A stretch of 64,000 nucleotides of DNA, taken from positions 1-64,000 of the forward strand of contig JAETQO010000003.1 of NCBI GenBank assembly GCA_021770655.1, read 5' to 3'. Origin of the DNA: Ruminococcus sp. (GTDB lineage: Bacteria; Bacillota; Clostridia; Oscillospirales; Ruminococcaceae). Below the pieces are notes generated by a model. That model ran no database searches. It worked only from the letters and a program-made list of their open reading frames with translations, and was not told where the DNA came from. Shown here piece after piece: positions 1-10,472 of the stretch (position 1 is its first letter; the number at the start of each line of letters is the position of its first letter). The translations under genes and the position numbers were made by a program.

Positions 1-10
1 TTTTTTGCTC

Positions 11-457
11 TCAACGCAGAAACAGATAGTAGATAAGACCGTAAGCTACGCTGGCAAGAGTACCGTAAAGTATGACGGGTCCGCTTATGATGAAAATTTT
101 TGCGCCCAGTCCCAGTACATAGCCCTCGGTCTTGAACTCCAGAGCAGGCGCCGCCACGGAGTTTGCAAAGCCTGTTATAGGCACAAGAGTTCCCGCTCCT
201 GCGTGCTTGGCTATACGGTCGTACCAGCCCAGACCCGTAAACAGCGCGGACAGAAACACAAGCGTTATGGACGTAGCTATAGAAGCATTGTCCTTTGACA
301 GCCCGAAATATGAATACATATTCATCAGCGACTGCCCTATCATACAAATAAGCCCTCCGAATAAAAATGCTTTTGGTACGGTTATCCACCACTTTGTGCC
401 GTGAGAAGCCTCTTTATACATTTCGCTGTACTGCGATTTGCTGAGATTAATATCCAT
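11..457 (-). CDS. spoVAC: Stage V sporulation protein AC
   Basis: This is a 148-residue integral membrane protein of the SpoVAC family. In spore-formers SpoVA proteins form the inner-membrane channel that moves Ca-dipicolinate into the forespore and releases it on germination. The N-terminal soluble stretch is followed by several hydrophobic segments and the family-typical block GAGTLVPITGFANSV near residue 90. The open frame extends 30 codons upstream, but the ATG at 457 has a GGAGGG ribosome site just above it, so I start there. Any spoVAD and spoVAE partners would lie left of the window. Its presence implies sporulation heritage, not proven sporulation. Confidence 0.9.
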   Translation of the reverse strand: MDINLSKSQYSEMYKEASHGTKWWITVPKAFLFGGLICMIGQSLMNMYSYFGLSKDNASIATSITLVFLSALFTGLGWYDRIAKHAGAGTLVPITGFANSVAAPALEFKTEGYVLGLGAKIFIISGPVILYGTLASVAYGLIYYLFLR

Positions 458-491
458 AAATATCCCTCCGAATAATGTTATCCTGAAAATA

Positions 492-519
492 TTATTTGCA
501 CATGGTAAAGCTTTATTCA
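492..519 (-). promoter_or_regulatory. Possible forespore sigma (F/G-type) promoter of spoVAC
   Basis: On the minus strand TGAATA (514-519) lies 15 bases above CAAATAA (492-498), about 35 bases upstream of the spoVAC start. Forespore sigma G/F promoters have TGAATA-like -35 boxes, 15-base spacers and CATACTA-like -10 boxes. The -35 and spacer fit and the -10 only partly. The rest of the 458-798 gap holds only the promoter of the next gene. Confidence 0.35.
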
Positions 520-698
520 GAAAAATCTCCGTTTTTGAAAAATTCACCCTTTTACGAAAATTTTCTTTGTTTTACTCTGTCTTTTTATGGAAATATTATT
601 GTATATATTCAACAATCATATTAATATATTTATATTTCACAAGTGTGTTTTGTACAATGTAAACGATTTATATTCAGCAAATTTGTATAAATAGTATC

Positions 699-727
699 TT
701 GAAAAAAATCCGAAAATTTTGTATCAT
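699..727 (+). promoter_or_regulatory. Sigma-A promoter of the lipoprotein gene
   Basis: TTGAAA at 699-704 and TATCAT at 722-727 are separated by 17 bases, and lie about 70 bases upstream of the lipoprotein start at 799. Confidence 0.6.
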
Positions 728-798
728 ATTCATAAGAGATTGTATTTTATCTTGGTCGGCAGTTTATCTGCCTTATTAATTTCAGGAGGTCAATTATT

Positions 799-1626
799 AT
801 GAAGGTTAAAAAGATTCTCGCCGCTGTCACTGCTTTGTCTTTGGCATCGGTAATGCTCGCTTCCTGCGGAAGTACGGACGATTCTTCGTCTGCTGCCGCG
901 GCAACAAAGGAAACTACAACTACTACAACTGAGGCAACTACTACAACTACAGCCGCTACAGAGGAATCCGTTGCTGATGAGTCTGCTCCTGCTGAGAGCG
1001 GCGCTGATGACAACAAGGGCGGCGACACCAATTCCGATTACACACCTGTAAAGGAATTCAAGGGCTACGACGCATTCCTTATGTTCGGCGACAGCCAGTG
1101 GCTGTGGGGCAACTGGGAGCCTCAGGGTCTTACCGACGCAACTCAGGCATTCGGCGTTGACGCTGATATTACAGGCGACGGCGAGTACACCGTTTCTATC
1201 ACAAACGCATCTATTTCCTATGACGATCTTGTCGAGGGACTCAACCCTCAGGTTGCTCTTGACGGCGACACAGCTGTAGGAGCTGAGGGCTGTGTAGTAT
1301 TCTGCGTAGATATTATGGGTCTTGTAAACGGAGAAAAGCTCAAAGGCACAGGCGATCCTATGAAGGAAAAGGACGCTCCGGGCAAATACAATCCGGACGA
1401 TCTGAAGGTTGAAGTTAAATCCATTAAGGCAGACGGACAGGAGATCGAATTTGACGCCTCCAAGATCAAGTACGGCAACATGGAAGACGATAACAACTGC
1501 TACAGAATCGAAATCTACAACGATTACGGCGATACGGCTAAGGATTCTCCTATCGACAAGGACAGTCTTGCATTTGAGGACAGCCTTGAAGTTACATTCT
1601 CAATCGAAGGACTTACTCAGGAATAA
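799..1626 (+). CDS. Secreted lipoprotein with Thr-rich linker, function unknown
   Basis: This is a 275-residue lipoprotein. It has a Lys-rich start, a hydrophobic core and the lipobox LASC near residue 23. A Ser/Thr/Glu-rich linker follows (residues about 25-75, with TTTTT and EATTTTT runs). It then has an acidic globular domain of about 190 residues containing aromatic patches such as YDAFLMFGDSQWLWGNW. I do not recognise the domain; the many Trp/Tyr and acidic residues would suit a cell-surface carbohydrate-binding role, but that is inference. A strong AGGAGG ribosome site precedes the ATG. The gene is monocistronic between its own promoter and terminator. Confidence 0.85.
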   Translation: MKVKKILAAVTALSLASVMLASCGSTDDSSSAAAATKETTTTTTEATTTTTAATEESVADESAPAESGADDNKGGDTNSDYTPVKEFKGYDAFLMFGDSQWLWGNWEPQGLTDATQAFGVDADITGDGEYTVSITNASISYDDLVEGLNPQVALDGDTAVGAEGCVVFCVDIMGLVNGEKLKGTGDPMKEKDAPGKYNPDDLKVEVKSIKADGQEIEFDASKIKYGNMEDDNNCYRIEIYNDYGDTAKDSPIDKDSLAFEDSLEVTFSIEGLTQE

Positions 1627-1646
1627 TCCAATATAATCAGTTACAT

Positions 1647-1677
1647 AAAACGGACTGCAAAAGCGGTCCGTTTTTTT
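1647..1677 (+). terminator. Intrinsic terminator of the lipoprotein gene
   Basis: The CGGAC/GTCCG stem, extended by A-T pairs, is followed by seven T residues just after the stop codon at 1626. Confidence 0.85.
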
Positions 1678-1810
1678 GTGACGTAAAGTGTGACAACTTT
1701 TTTGTTAATGTTCACAAAATATCGGATTGACTTTAAAATGCCGCAAAGATATAATATTAAGTATAGTAATTATACTATAATCAGCACAATTTATTAATCC
1801 CCTTAAACGA

Positions 1811-1838
1811 AAAAACCTGCCGGAATCCACGACAGGTT
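1811..1838 (-). terminator. Intrinsic terminator of the regulator-kinase-HtrA operon
   Basis: AACCTG (1814-1819) pairs with CAGGTT (1833-1838). Read on the minus strand the hairpin is followed by a T run, and it lies about 30 bases after the htrA stop. Confidence 0.75.
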
Positions 1839-1867
1839 CTTTTGTTATGTTCTTTTTTAATCCGAAA

Positions 1868-3238
1868 CTATTTATCGCTTTCTTCGGGGATAAGTCCGCC
1901 GTTGTCCTCCATAAGCTTGAAGGTAATGTCGAAATAATCCTCAGAATCGGTATAACTGTGACGGTATACGTGACAGGTTATCTCATCGCCTGCCTTTTTG
2001 TCCGCAAAAAGCTCGCTGATATTCTCCGTCTGCATTACGTCCCTGCCGTCTATCTCGGTAATGATGTCGCCCTCGGCAAGCTGTGTATTGGCTACGTCGC
2101 ATTCAGGGTTCACAGATACCACGCACAAGCCGGGAGCAATACCGTACATTTCAGCCGTGGTCTTACTTACGGTATAATAAGTTATTCCGATCTTGACTCT
2201 GCCGTCAACAAAGCCTTTTTCCATAAGCTCCTCTATAACAGGCTTAGCCTCCTCCACAGAGATCGCAAAGCCTATGCCCTCGTAGTCGTTGGAGGCAAGC
2301 TTTGATGACGTTATGCCTATCACCTGACCCCACATATTAAACAGCGCACCGCCTGAGTTTCCCGGATTTATCGCCGCGTCTATCTGTATGCAGTTCATTA
2401 TTATAGACGAATTTTCAAGCCTTATCCTGCGATTGACGCCCGAAACCACGCCCTTGGTCACAGTGCCGTAATAGCCTGCGGGAGAACCGATAGTTACTAC
2501 GTCCTCTCCCTGCTTGACCTGTGCAGAATCGCCGAACTCTGCCGGCTGTAAGCCCTGAGCGGCAATTTTTATCACAGCTATATCCGTAGCCGCGTCCACC
2601 CCAACGACCTTAGCTTCATACTCCGTACTGTCGCTGAGTATGACCTTTATGCCCTCCTCGGCGTCGCTTACAACATGAGCGTTTGTGACAATATAGCCGT
2701 CGGCGGACATTATCACTCCACTGCCCTGTCCTGCGGCAATATACGTTCCCGTTTTCTTATATATCTCTATGGACACCACCGAGGGCGACTGCGCCTTTGC
2801 AACGCCCTCAGCAGTATACCTGCCGTCGGGCTGATAGTATTCTTCGTCAAGCTCAGGTCTGTCCGCAACAGGCAGGGTAAAATTGATATTCTTCCCACCT
2901 GTAAGTATGTTGGAAAGCCAGCCGCCGCCTCTGATAGACACCATAGAAATACCTATGCCTATGCAGACAAAGACTACCATAAAGCAAAGTCTTGCTATGA
3001 CGCGCTTTGTTCTGCCCTTTTCGGAACGCTTTCTCCTAGCCTCCGACGCGCCTTTCCAGAAATCGGCGCCTATCTCATCGGCTGTCTTTGCGCCCTTGGG
3101 CAGTTTATATTCCTCCTGCTCCGGGTCGTCCTTTATAACGCTGAGATCCTCTTTCGGTATCTCGTTGTTTTCATTCCCGTCACTACGGCTGTCTATGTCG
3201 TTTTCGGACATATTTTCATCTTCGTCAAAAAATCCCAT
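1868..3238 (-). CDS. htrA: HtrA/DegP-family membrane-anchored serine protease
   Basis: This is a 456-residue trypsin-like protease of the HtrA family, which degrades or refolds misfolded exported proteins at the outer face of the membrane. An acidic cytoplasmic N-terminus (about 80 residues) precedes one membrane segment (residues about 81-101). The catalytic triad is visible as His188 (TNAHVV), Asp219 (AATDIAV) and Ser295 (GNSGGAL). One PDZ domain follows at about residues 350-440. AGGAGGT lies just upstream of the ATG. It is the last gene of an operon after a response regulator and a sensor kinase, with 31 bases to the kinase. The arrangement recalls walRK loci that end in an htrA gene. Confidence 0.93.
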   Translation of the reverse strand: MGFFDEDENMSENDIDSRSDGNENNEIPKEDLSVIKDDPEQEEYKLPKGAKTADEIGADFWKGASEARRKRSEKGRTKRVIARLCFMVVFVCIGIGISMVSIRGGGWLSNILTGGKNINFTLPVADRPELDEEYYQPDGRYTAEGVAKAQSPSVVSIEIYKKTGTYIAAGQGSGVIMSADGYIVTNAHVVSDAEEGIKVILSDSTEYEAKVVGVDAATDIAVIKIAAQGLQPAEFGDSAQVKQGEDVVTIGSPAGYYGTVTKGVVSGVNRRIRLENSSIIMNCIQIDAAINPGNSGGALFNMWGQVIGITSSKLASNDYEGIGFAISVEEAKPVIEELMEKGFVDGRVKIGITYYTVSKTTAEMYGIAPGLCVVSVNPECDVANTQLAEGDIITEIDGRDVMQTENISELFADKKAGDEITCHVYRHSYTDSEDYFDITFKLMEDNGGLIPEESDK

Positions 3239-3269
3239 ACGACCTCCTACTGCTCTGAGGGATCGCCGA

Positions 3270-4691
3270 TCAATCCTCCAGCGCCTTGTTCGGCAGAGTA
3301 AACACGAACTCCGTGTACTCGCCCTTAACGCTCTTGACCATTATCTTACCGCCGTGGAGCTTTACTATCGAGCGAACGATATTCAGTCCCAGACCTACGC
3401 CTGTTTTGTCAAGACCTCTCGATTTATCCGTCTTATAAAATCTGTCGAACACCAGCGGAAGCTCGTCCTCCGAAAGACCTTCGCCGCTGTTTTTGATAGA
3501 TATTACCGTCATCACGCCTACAGGTTCAAATCCGAACTCGATATAGCCTCCCTCGTCCACAAACTTTATAGCATTCTCTACAAGGTTATACATGACCTGA
3601 TGAACAAGGTCGTTATCGGCATAAAGCGTAACTCTGTCCACGTCCAGACCTCTTACGTCGATATGCTTAGCCTCAAGCCTCGGCTCAAAGGTAACAAGAG
3701 TATCAACGATCGGTTCAAGCACTGAAAAATACTGCAAATTCGGTTTCAGCTCTCCCGCCTCTATCTTTGCAAGATTGAGCATACTCCTTACAAGCCTTGC
3801 CAGTCTGTGTACCTCTGAGGAGATTATCTTCAGATAATACCGCTCCTCTTCCTTGGGGATAGTACCGTCCAGTATACCGTCCACAAATCCTCCGATAGAG
3901 GTCATAGGCGTTCTCAGTTCGTGAGACACATTGGCAAGAAAGCTGTTTCTCATGGTATCATAGCTTTTAAGGTTAGCCGCCATATCGTTAAAGGCGTTGC
4001 TGAGCTGTTCAAACTCCGACACGGAGTAATCCGGCAGAGTGACCGAAAAATCACCCGCACCGATCTTCTTTGAAACCTCTGCTATCTCCTTTATAGGCTC
4101 GGTAAGCTTGAGCGTGGTGAAGTACACCAGAAACATCACTATCACAAGTACAATAATAGCCGACACTATGAATATCTCCATAATGTTGTAGATATAATTA
4201 TCCTGATCCGTCTTTGAGCTGAACGCCAGAACATAATATTCCGGACCGTTGGCTTTAAAGGATATTCCGATAACATGGTACATATCCTTGAATCTGCCTT
4301 CAAAATCCGTATAAGAGTATTCGCATTTTTCGCCGAAATCATCAAGCTGATCGGCAGAAATATCCTGAGGGCTGCTTGCAGGATCACTGCTGGTATTTAT
4401 CAGCACTTTTCCCGTTTTATCACATAGGATAAAATCGGCGTTGCACGCCATCGAAAACTGCCGCATCTGAGTTATAACGTCCGTCTTCCAGCCCGAAGGC
4501 TCGTCCAGCATTTCCTCCTGTGTATATAAAGCAAGAGCCTTGGCATTCTTCTCCAACAGGCTCTTTTTTTCATCGATAAAATACCTTGAAGAAACCAGCA
4601 GTAATACTGCTCCTAAGCATAAAAAGCTTATAAGTATTACTGCTGAACAAATTACAAAGTATTTAAAGAATATGCTTTTGCGGTTATTCAT
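3270..4691 (-). CDS. Sensor histidine kinase (HAMP, HisKA, HATPase)
   Basis: This is a membrane sensor kinase of about 473 residues. It has two membrane segments (about residues 8-33 and 170-192) flanking an extracytoplasmic sensor domain, then a HAMP linker and the HisKA box NVSHELRTP with phospho-acceptor His257. The ATP-binding domain has N, G1 (DKTGVGLGL) and G2-type motifs. I chose the ATG at 4691, which overlaps the regulator stop by 8 bases. A TTG at 4703 is also open but sits almost on top of the only GAGG motif. Coupling to the regulator and to HtrA suggests control of an envelope-stress response; the signal is unknown. Confidence 0.92.
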   Translation of the reverse strand: MNNRKSIFFKYFVICSAVILISFLCLGAVLLLVSSRYFIDEKKSLLEKNAKALALYTQEEMLDEPSGWKTDVITQMRQFSMACNADFILCDKTGKVLINTSSDPASSPQDISADQLDDFGEKCEYSYTDFEGRFKDMYHVIGISFKANGPEYYVLAFSSKTDQDNYIYNIMEIFIVSAIIVLVIVMFLVYFTTLKLTEPIKEIAEVSKKIGAGDFSVTLPDYSVSEFEQLSNAFNDMAANLKSYDTMRNSFLANVSHELRTPMTSIGGFVDGILDGTIPKEEERYYLKIISSEVHRLARLVRSMLNLAKIEAGELKPNLQYFSVLEPIVDTLVTFEPRLEAKHIDVRGLDVDRVTLYADNDLVHQVMYNLVENAIKFVDEGGYIEFGFEPVGVMTVISIKNSGEGLSEDELPLVFDRFYKTDKSRGLDKTGVGLGLNIVRSIVKLHGGKIMVKSVKGEYTEFVFTLPNKALED

Positions 4692-5388
4692 GAGAATTTT
4701 CAACGACCTCGAACTTATAACCTACGCCCCATACCGTTTTAAGAGCCCACTTATCGGAAACGCCCTCAAGTTTCTCGCGCAGTCTCTTAACGTGAACGTC
4801 GATAGTTCTTGAATCGCCGTAATATTCAAAGCCCCATACCTCGTCAAGGAGCTGATCTCTTGTATAGACCCTGTTCGGATTTGACGCAAGGTGGAACAGC
4901 AGTTCAAGCTCCTTCGGCGGAGTGTCGAGCACCTGTCCGTTTACTCTCAGCTCATATCTCGTCATATTTACCGAAAGCTTATCATACTTGACTTCCTTGA
5001 TCTCAGCCTCGCCCGAAGACTGACCCACTCTTCTGTATACCGCCTTTATTCTGGCGATAACTTCCTTTGTATCAAAAGGCTTAACGATATAATCATCAGC
5101 GCCAAGCTCAAGTCCGAGAACCTTGTCAAAAGTCTCGACCTTTGCTGTTATCATTATAATAGGCACGTTGGATTTCTTTCTGATCTCACGGCAAACCTGC
5201 CAGCCGTCAATACCCGGAAGCATTATATCAAGCAATATAATATCAGGCTTGAGTGCGTTGAACTTTACGACAGCCTCTTCGCCGTCGTGTGCAAGGATCA
5301 CTCCGTAGCCTTCCTTCTCAAGATAAAGCCTCAGCAATTCGCAAATATTCTTATCATCATCAACTACCAAAACTCTGCCGAGCGACAT
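4684..5388 (-). CDS. OmpR-family response regulator
   Basis: This is a 234-residue two-component regulator. The receiver domain has the acidic DDD cluster at residues 10-12, the phosphorylation site Asp54 (LLDIMLPG) and Lys in the VKPF motif. The C-terminal winged helix has PPKELELLFHLA and the recognition segment RTIDVHVKRLREKL. The ATG at 5388 follows an AAAGGAAG ribosome site and matches the usual family start; the frame is open 28 codons further up. A TATAAT box on the minus strand at 5503-5508 could be its -10 element, but no good -35 is visible. It resembles WalR/ResD-like regulators, but I cannot assign the regulon. Confidence 0.93.
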   Translation of the reverse strand: MSLGRVLVVDDDKNICELLRLYLEKEGYGVILAHDGEEAVVKFNALKPDIILLDIMLPGIDGWQVCREIRKKSNVPIIMITAKVETFDKVLGLELGADDYIVKPFDTKEVIARIKAVYRRVGQSSGEAEIKEVKYDKLSVNMTRYELRVNGQVLDTPPKELELLFHLASNPNRVYTRDQLLDEVWGFEYYGDSRTIDVHVKRLREKLEGVSDKWALKTVWGVGYKFEVVENSHE

Positions 5389-5705
5389 AATCCATCTTCC
5401 TTTCATAACTTCTGATTCATTAACATTCCCTGCCTGCCTCATATCGATGCGAAACGCCCGAAATTTGAACAAAAGGCGAGATAAATATAAATTAATACAG
5501 TAATTATAACAAATTTACAAACGCGATGTGTGAATATTTGATTAATTTTATATTAATATTATTAGAAAACCCACCAACAACATTTAAAACTACAACAGCT
5601 TAGTCATAATTAAATTAATTTATCAATTATATTGGATATATATTACATTATTTCGCTTTTTAATACTTAAATAAAATCAAATATGCAAAACAAGCACATT
5701 TCTAA

Positions 5706-5796
5706 GGAAGCACTGATTAAATCAAATTCGCCCCGTTCAAACAATGAAACTCACGCGGCTGAATTTGATACGCTTCGCTTTAATCAGTGCATCCCT
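5706..5796. repeat. 91-bp hairpin repeat, family A copy 1
   Basis: The element runs from GGAAGCACTG to CAGTGCATCCC. It has self-complementary ends (CACTGATTAAA with TTTAATCAGTG) and inner arms (AAATTC with GAATTT). Three related copies lie in tandem at 37222-37434. Bases that differ between copies change in pairs across the stem. The surrounding gap 5389-5925 is otherwise AT-rich, with no convincing gene. Confidence 0.8.
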
Positions 5797-5804
5797 AACA
5801 ATTT

Positions 5805-5834
5805 GAGCTTGACCGACATCAGCCGATCAAGCTC
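5805..5834 (-). terminator. Hairpin downstream of groEL, possible terminator
   Basis: GAGCTTGA (5805-5812) pairs perfectly with TCAAGCTC (5827-5834), about 90 bases after the groEL stop. Only a weak T-rich tract follows on the minus strand, so a terminator role is uncertain. Confidence 0.35.
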
Positions 5835-5925
5835 TCATTATACGATCTTATAAAAATACAACTAAGCGATTCGCACACAATAAAAGCGCATTACTGCTTA
5901 TATTGATTCATTGAGAAACGGTCGA

Positions 5926-7572
<1,647 letters not shown>

Positions 7573-7607
7573 TTACCTCCAAAAAATTATTCTATAAATT
7601 AAACAGA

Positions 7608-7961
<354 letters not shown>

Positions 7962-7988
7962 TTAGCACTCTTTCTTTTTGAGTGCTAA
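7962..7988 (-). promoter_or_regulatory. CIRCE operator (HrcA binding site)
   Basis: TTAGCACTC (7962-7970), nine bases, then GAGTGCTAA (7980-7988) is a perfect match to the CIRCE consensus. HrcA binds this inverted repeat to repress groESL and dnaK operons. It lies immediately downstream of the -10 box. Confidence 0.97.
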
Positions 7989-7992
7989 TTAT

Positions 7993-8020
7993 ATTTTAGC
8001 ACCTTTTTTTTAAAATTCAA
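7993..8020 (-). promoter_or_regulatory. groESL promoter
   Basis: On the minus strand TTGAAT (8015-8020) and TAAAAT (7993-7998) are separated by 16 bases and abut the CIRCE operator. Confidence 0.7.
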
Positions 8021-8220
8021 GTCATTTAATGCAATTTAATTGATTTTTGTATGATTGCACAATTTACTCGCATCTTCTCATTCAAACAAAAGCACAATGC
8101 ACAATGGAACAACGGCTATCGAACAAACGCCCGAAATGTTTTTCAACACTAAAAAGGCAGACGAAAAAAATTTAATCCCAAAAAATTTTCGATGTAATCG
8201 TTTTATACAAAATTAATCTA

Positions 8221-8249
8221 TTGCAAAAATATAAAAATTGTAGTATAAT
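8221..8249 (+). promoter_or_regulatory. Promoter of the SGNH-hydrolase lipoprotein gene
   Basis: TTGCAA (8221-8226) and TATAAT (8244-8249) are 17 bases apart, giving a roughly 110-base leader before the ATG at 8369. The rest of the 8021-8220 gap shows nothing I can name. Confidence 0.75.
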
Positions 8250-8368
8250 AAGCTTGCAAAAAGAGGCTAAGAATGCGTTTATCAAAGCACGTTCACTTTG
8301 ATCAGCGTATTCTAAAAAGCCCTTACTTCGTGAAAAACGAAAATCAAGATCAGAAAGGAATTTTTAAC

Positions 8369-9682
8369 ATGAAAAAAATTTTAGCGGCCGCCCTTTCTCT
8401 GTGTATGGCAGGCTTTGCTTTAACAGGCTGCGGCAGCTCGGACAGCTCGTCAAAGGCTGAGGCGGCTAACGGATCGACAGCTTCAACAGAATCGACAGCG
8501 GAAGGTACGGCGGAGAACGAATCGGTATCGGACAAGCTCCTTGCGGAATACCCTGTATCTGCAGAGAAAATCGACGTAAATAACGGCGCTACCGAAAACA
8601 TGATCGCAAGAAGCGTTATCAACGAAGGCGACACTTCACGTCTGGCGGCAAAGCTTGACCACGCTCTGGCTAATCCAAAGGAAACGACAAAGATTTGTTT
8701 CCTCGGCGACTCCATTACCGCCGGTTCGGGTGCAAACTCCTCTATGAACCAGTACGTCAACCAGTTCAAGACCTGGTGGGAGGAAAACATAAGCTTTTAT
8801 GTTGACGTAACAAATGCCGGTATCGGCGCAACGGATTCCTACATAGGCGTTCACAGAGCGCAGAGAGACGCGCTTGAAGCTCAGCCTGATATTATCGTTA
8901 TCGAGTTCATCAACGACGCTGATGACGAGTTCTACGAGTCCTGCATGGACAGCCTTGTAAGAATGTGCCTTAAACAGGAAAACAATCCTGCTGTTATTAT
9001 ACTTGAGCCTTCCTGCGAGGGCGGTTCTTCACCTCAGGCGGCACACCTCAAGGTCGCTCAGGCATATGACATTCCTATGATCTCATATCACGACGCTGTT
9101 ATCCCTGAGATCGAGGCAGGCAACTTCACATGGGCTGATATTTCTCCCGATAACGTTCACCCTAATGACGCAGGACACATTATAATGGCGTCTCTGCTTA
9201 CCAATTTTACAAACAACATCAAGGAGAATCTTGACAGCGCAGACAAAGAGGCTAAGCCTTTTGACGACAGCATCACTGCTCCGACAGGCGATCCGTTTGC
9301 CGAGGCGACCATAGGAAGCCGTGAGACAACGGACATTATAAAGACCACCGACGAAGGCAGTTTTACAGACGTAACCACATTCCAGAAGTTTACCGACGGC
9401 TGGGGCACGACCACGGGCGGCACGGCTACCTTTGAGATAACGGCAAAGAACATCGGTATGATCTACTTCATGACGGTTGACGGTTCTTCGGGAATTGCGT
9501 CAATAAAGGTTGACGGCGAAGACGTTGCCACTATCAACGCCGATTTCACAGGCGGCTGGGGCAACTACGCAAAGGCTGAACAGATCTACTCCTCTGACGA
9601 GGTTGCAACACACACTGTTGAAGTAACTATCATCGACGACGCAAAGCCGAACTTCCAGATACTTAACTGGCTGGTTTCATAA
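8369..9682 (+). CDS. Secreted SGNH/GDSL-type hydrolase lipoprotein
   Basis: This 437-residue lipoprotein has the lipobox LTGC with Cys21, then a Ser/Thr-rich linker. Next is an SGNH hydrolase domain at residues about 105-285. Block I is FLGDSITAGSG (nucleophile Ser115), block III is the Asn-Asp in EFIND, and the catalytic pair is Asp261/His264 in DNVHPNDAGH. A C-terminal beta-rich domain of about 120 residues (GDWG-like and GGWGNYA patches) resembles carbohydrate-associated modules. Such enzymes commonly remove acetyl or other ester groups from plant polysaccharides, which fits a fibre-degrading gut or rumen bacterium; the substrate is inferred. The frame opens 32 codons upstream, but the ATG with GAAAGGAA and a signal peptide is the real start. 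Confidence 0.85.
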   Translation: MKKILAAALSLCMAGFALTGCGSSDSSSKAEAANGSTASTESTAEGTAENESVSDKLLAEYPVSAEKIDVNNGATENMIARSVINEGDTSRLAAKLDHALANPKETTKICFLGDSITAGSGANSSMNQYVNQFKTWWEENISFYVDVTNAGIGATDSYIGVHRAQRDALEAQPDIIVIEFINDADDEFYESCMDSLVRMCLKQENNPAVIILEPSCEGGSSPQAAHLKVAQAYDIPMISYHDAVIPEIEAGNFTWADISPDNVHPNDAGHIIMASLLTNFTNNIKENLDSADKEAKPFDDSITAPTGDPFAEATIGSRETTDIIKTTDEGSFTDVTTFQKFTDGWGTTTGGTATFEITAKNIGMIYFMTVDGSSGIASIKVDGEDVATINADFTGGWGNYAKAEQIYSSDEVATHTVEVTIIDDAKPNFQILNWLVS

Positions 9683-9707
9683 GAACAAAATAGGAATATA
9701 AACTTAA

Positions 9708-9744
9708 CGGCTGATACGGGGGATTCCGTATCAGCCGGTTTTAT
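9708..9744 (+). terminator. Strong intrinsic terminator
   Basis: A perfect 12-bp stem (CGGCTGATACGG with CCGTATCAGCCG) is followed by GTTTTATT. A nearly identical hairpin occurs at 12728-12758. Confidence 0.9.
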
Positions 9745-9764
9745 TATCAAAATTCCGTTTTATT

Positions 9765-10472
9765 CTATCTCCTGATATTCATTCGTCTGTAAGCCAAGGT
9801 GAAAAACACCAGCGCTCCCGCTATAAACAGTAAAGCGAAGTTTCTTCTGCATATCATATTAGTTTCAATCTTCCAAACGTAAAGCCCAGCAAAGGCTTTC
9901 ACCAGAACGAAACCGTAAACAGCAGTTAAAATAAATGCAACAGAACCTCTGAACCGCTTTATCATAATACATACCAGCAGAGCCGACAGGGAAATAAGCT
10001 CATAGAATATTACCGAGGACAAAAAGTTCATAAGCTTTGAACCGCTGAAAAATAAATTCAGTATCATAGAATGCTCTGCAAGTTCATTATATGCGATCGT
10101 ACCCGACATTTCCTTATTGTTCAAGTACCATTCTACACCATAAAGCCACAGCATATAGGCGCCGGAAATAAAAACCGTCATTATAAGAGTGCTTATAAAT
10201 ATACAGCCCAAAGAGTTCTTTCTCGGAATATTTACCGCCGCCGCAAGACTGAAAGAATGTGAGTACACCGAATATGCACAGACCGCCGTCATTATACAGG
10301 ACACCGCCAGCACAATAGGGATAACAAATTCATATGCCACTGTCACATCAAGGTCTGCGCTAAGCGACACGGAAAAAGTAATAACGGCGTAAAGGCAAAG
10401 TACAAAGCCGTAGATCATAAGGCAATAATATTTCTGTATATTTTTAAGCAGGGCAAGCGTTTTCATATTCAC
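9765..10472 (-). CDS. Multi-pass membrane protein of a GntR-ABC operon (second permease-like subunit)
   Basis: This 235-residue protein is almost entirely hydrophobic, with about six membrane segments and a short basic C-terminus (AYRRMNIRR). It has no recognisable enzyme motif. Its start overlaps the end of the preceding membrane-protein gene by 4 bases, so it is translationally coupled. By position it is probably one of two membrane subunits of the ABC system encoded upstream; the cargo is unknown. A strand-neutral hairpin lies just beyond it at 9708-9744. Confidence 0.75.
   Translation of the reverse strand: MNMKTLALLKNIQKYYCLMIYGFVLCLYAVITFSVSLSADLDVTVAYEFVIPIVLAVSCIMTAVCAYSVYSHSFSLAAAVNIPRKNSLGCIFISTLIMTVFISGAYMLWLYGVEWYLNNKEMSGTIAYNELAEHSMILNLFFSGSKLMNFLSSVIFYELISLSALLVCIMIKRFRGSVAFILTAVYGFVLVKAFAGLYVWKIETNMICRRNFALLFIAGALVFFTLAYRRMNIRR

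Noticed and set aside
2883..3725. 280-codon plus-strand frame across htrA and the kinase
   Set aside because: It overlaps two well-supported genes on the other strand and has no domain or ribosome site.
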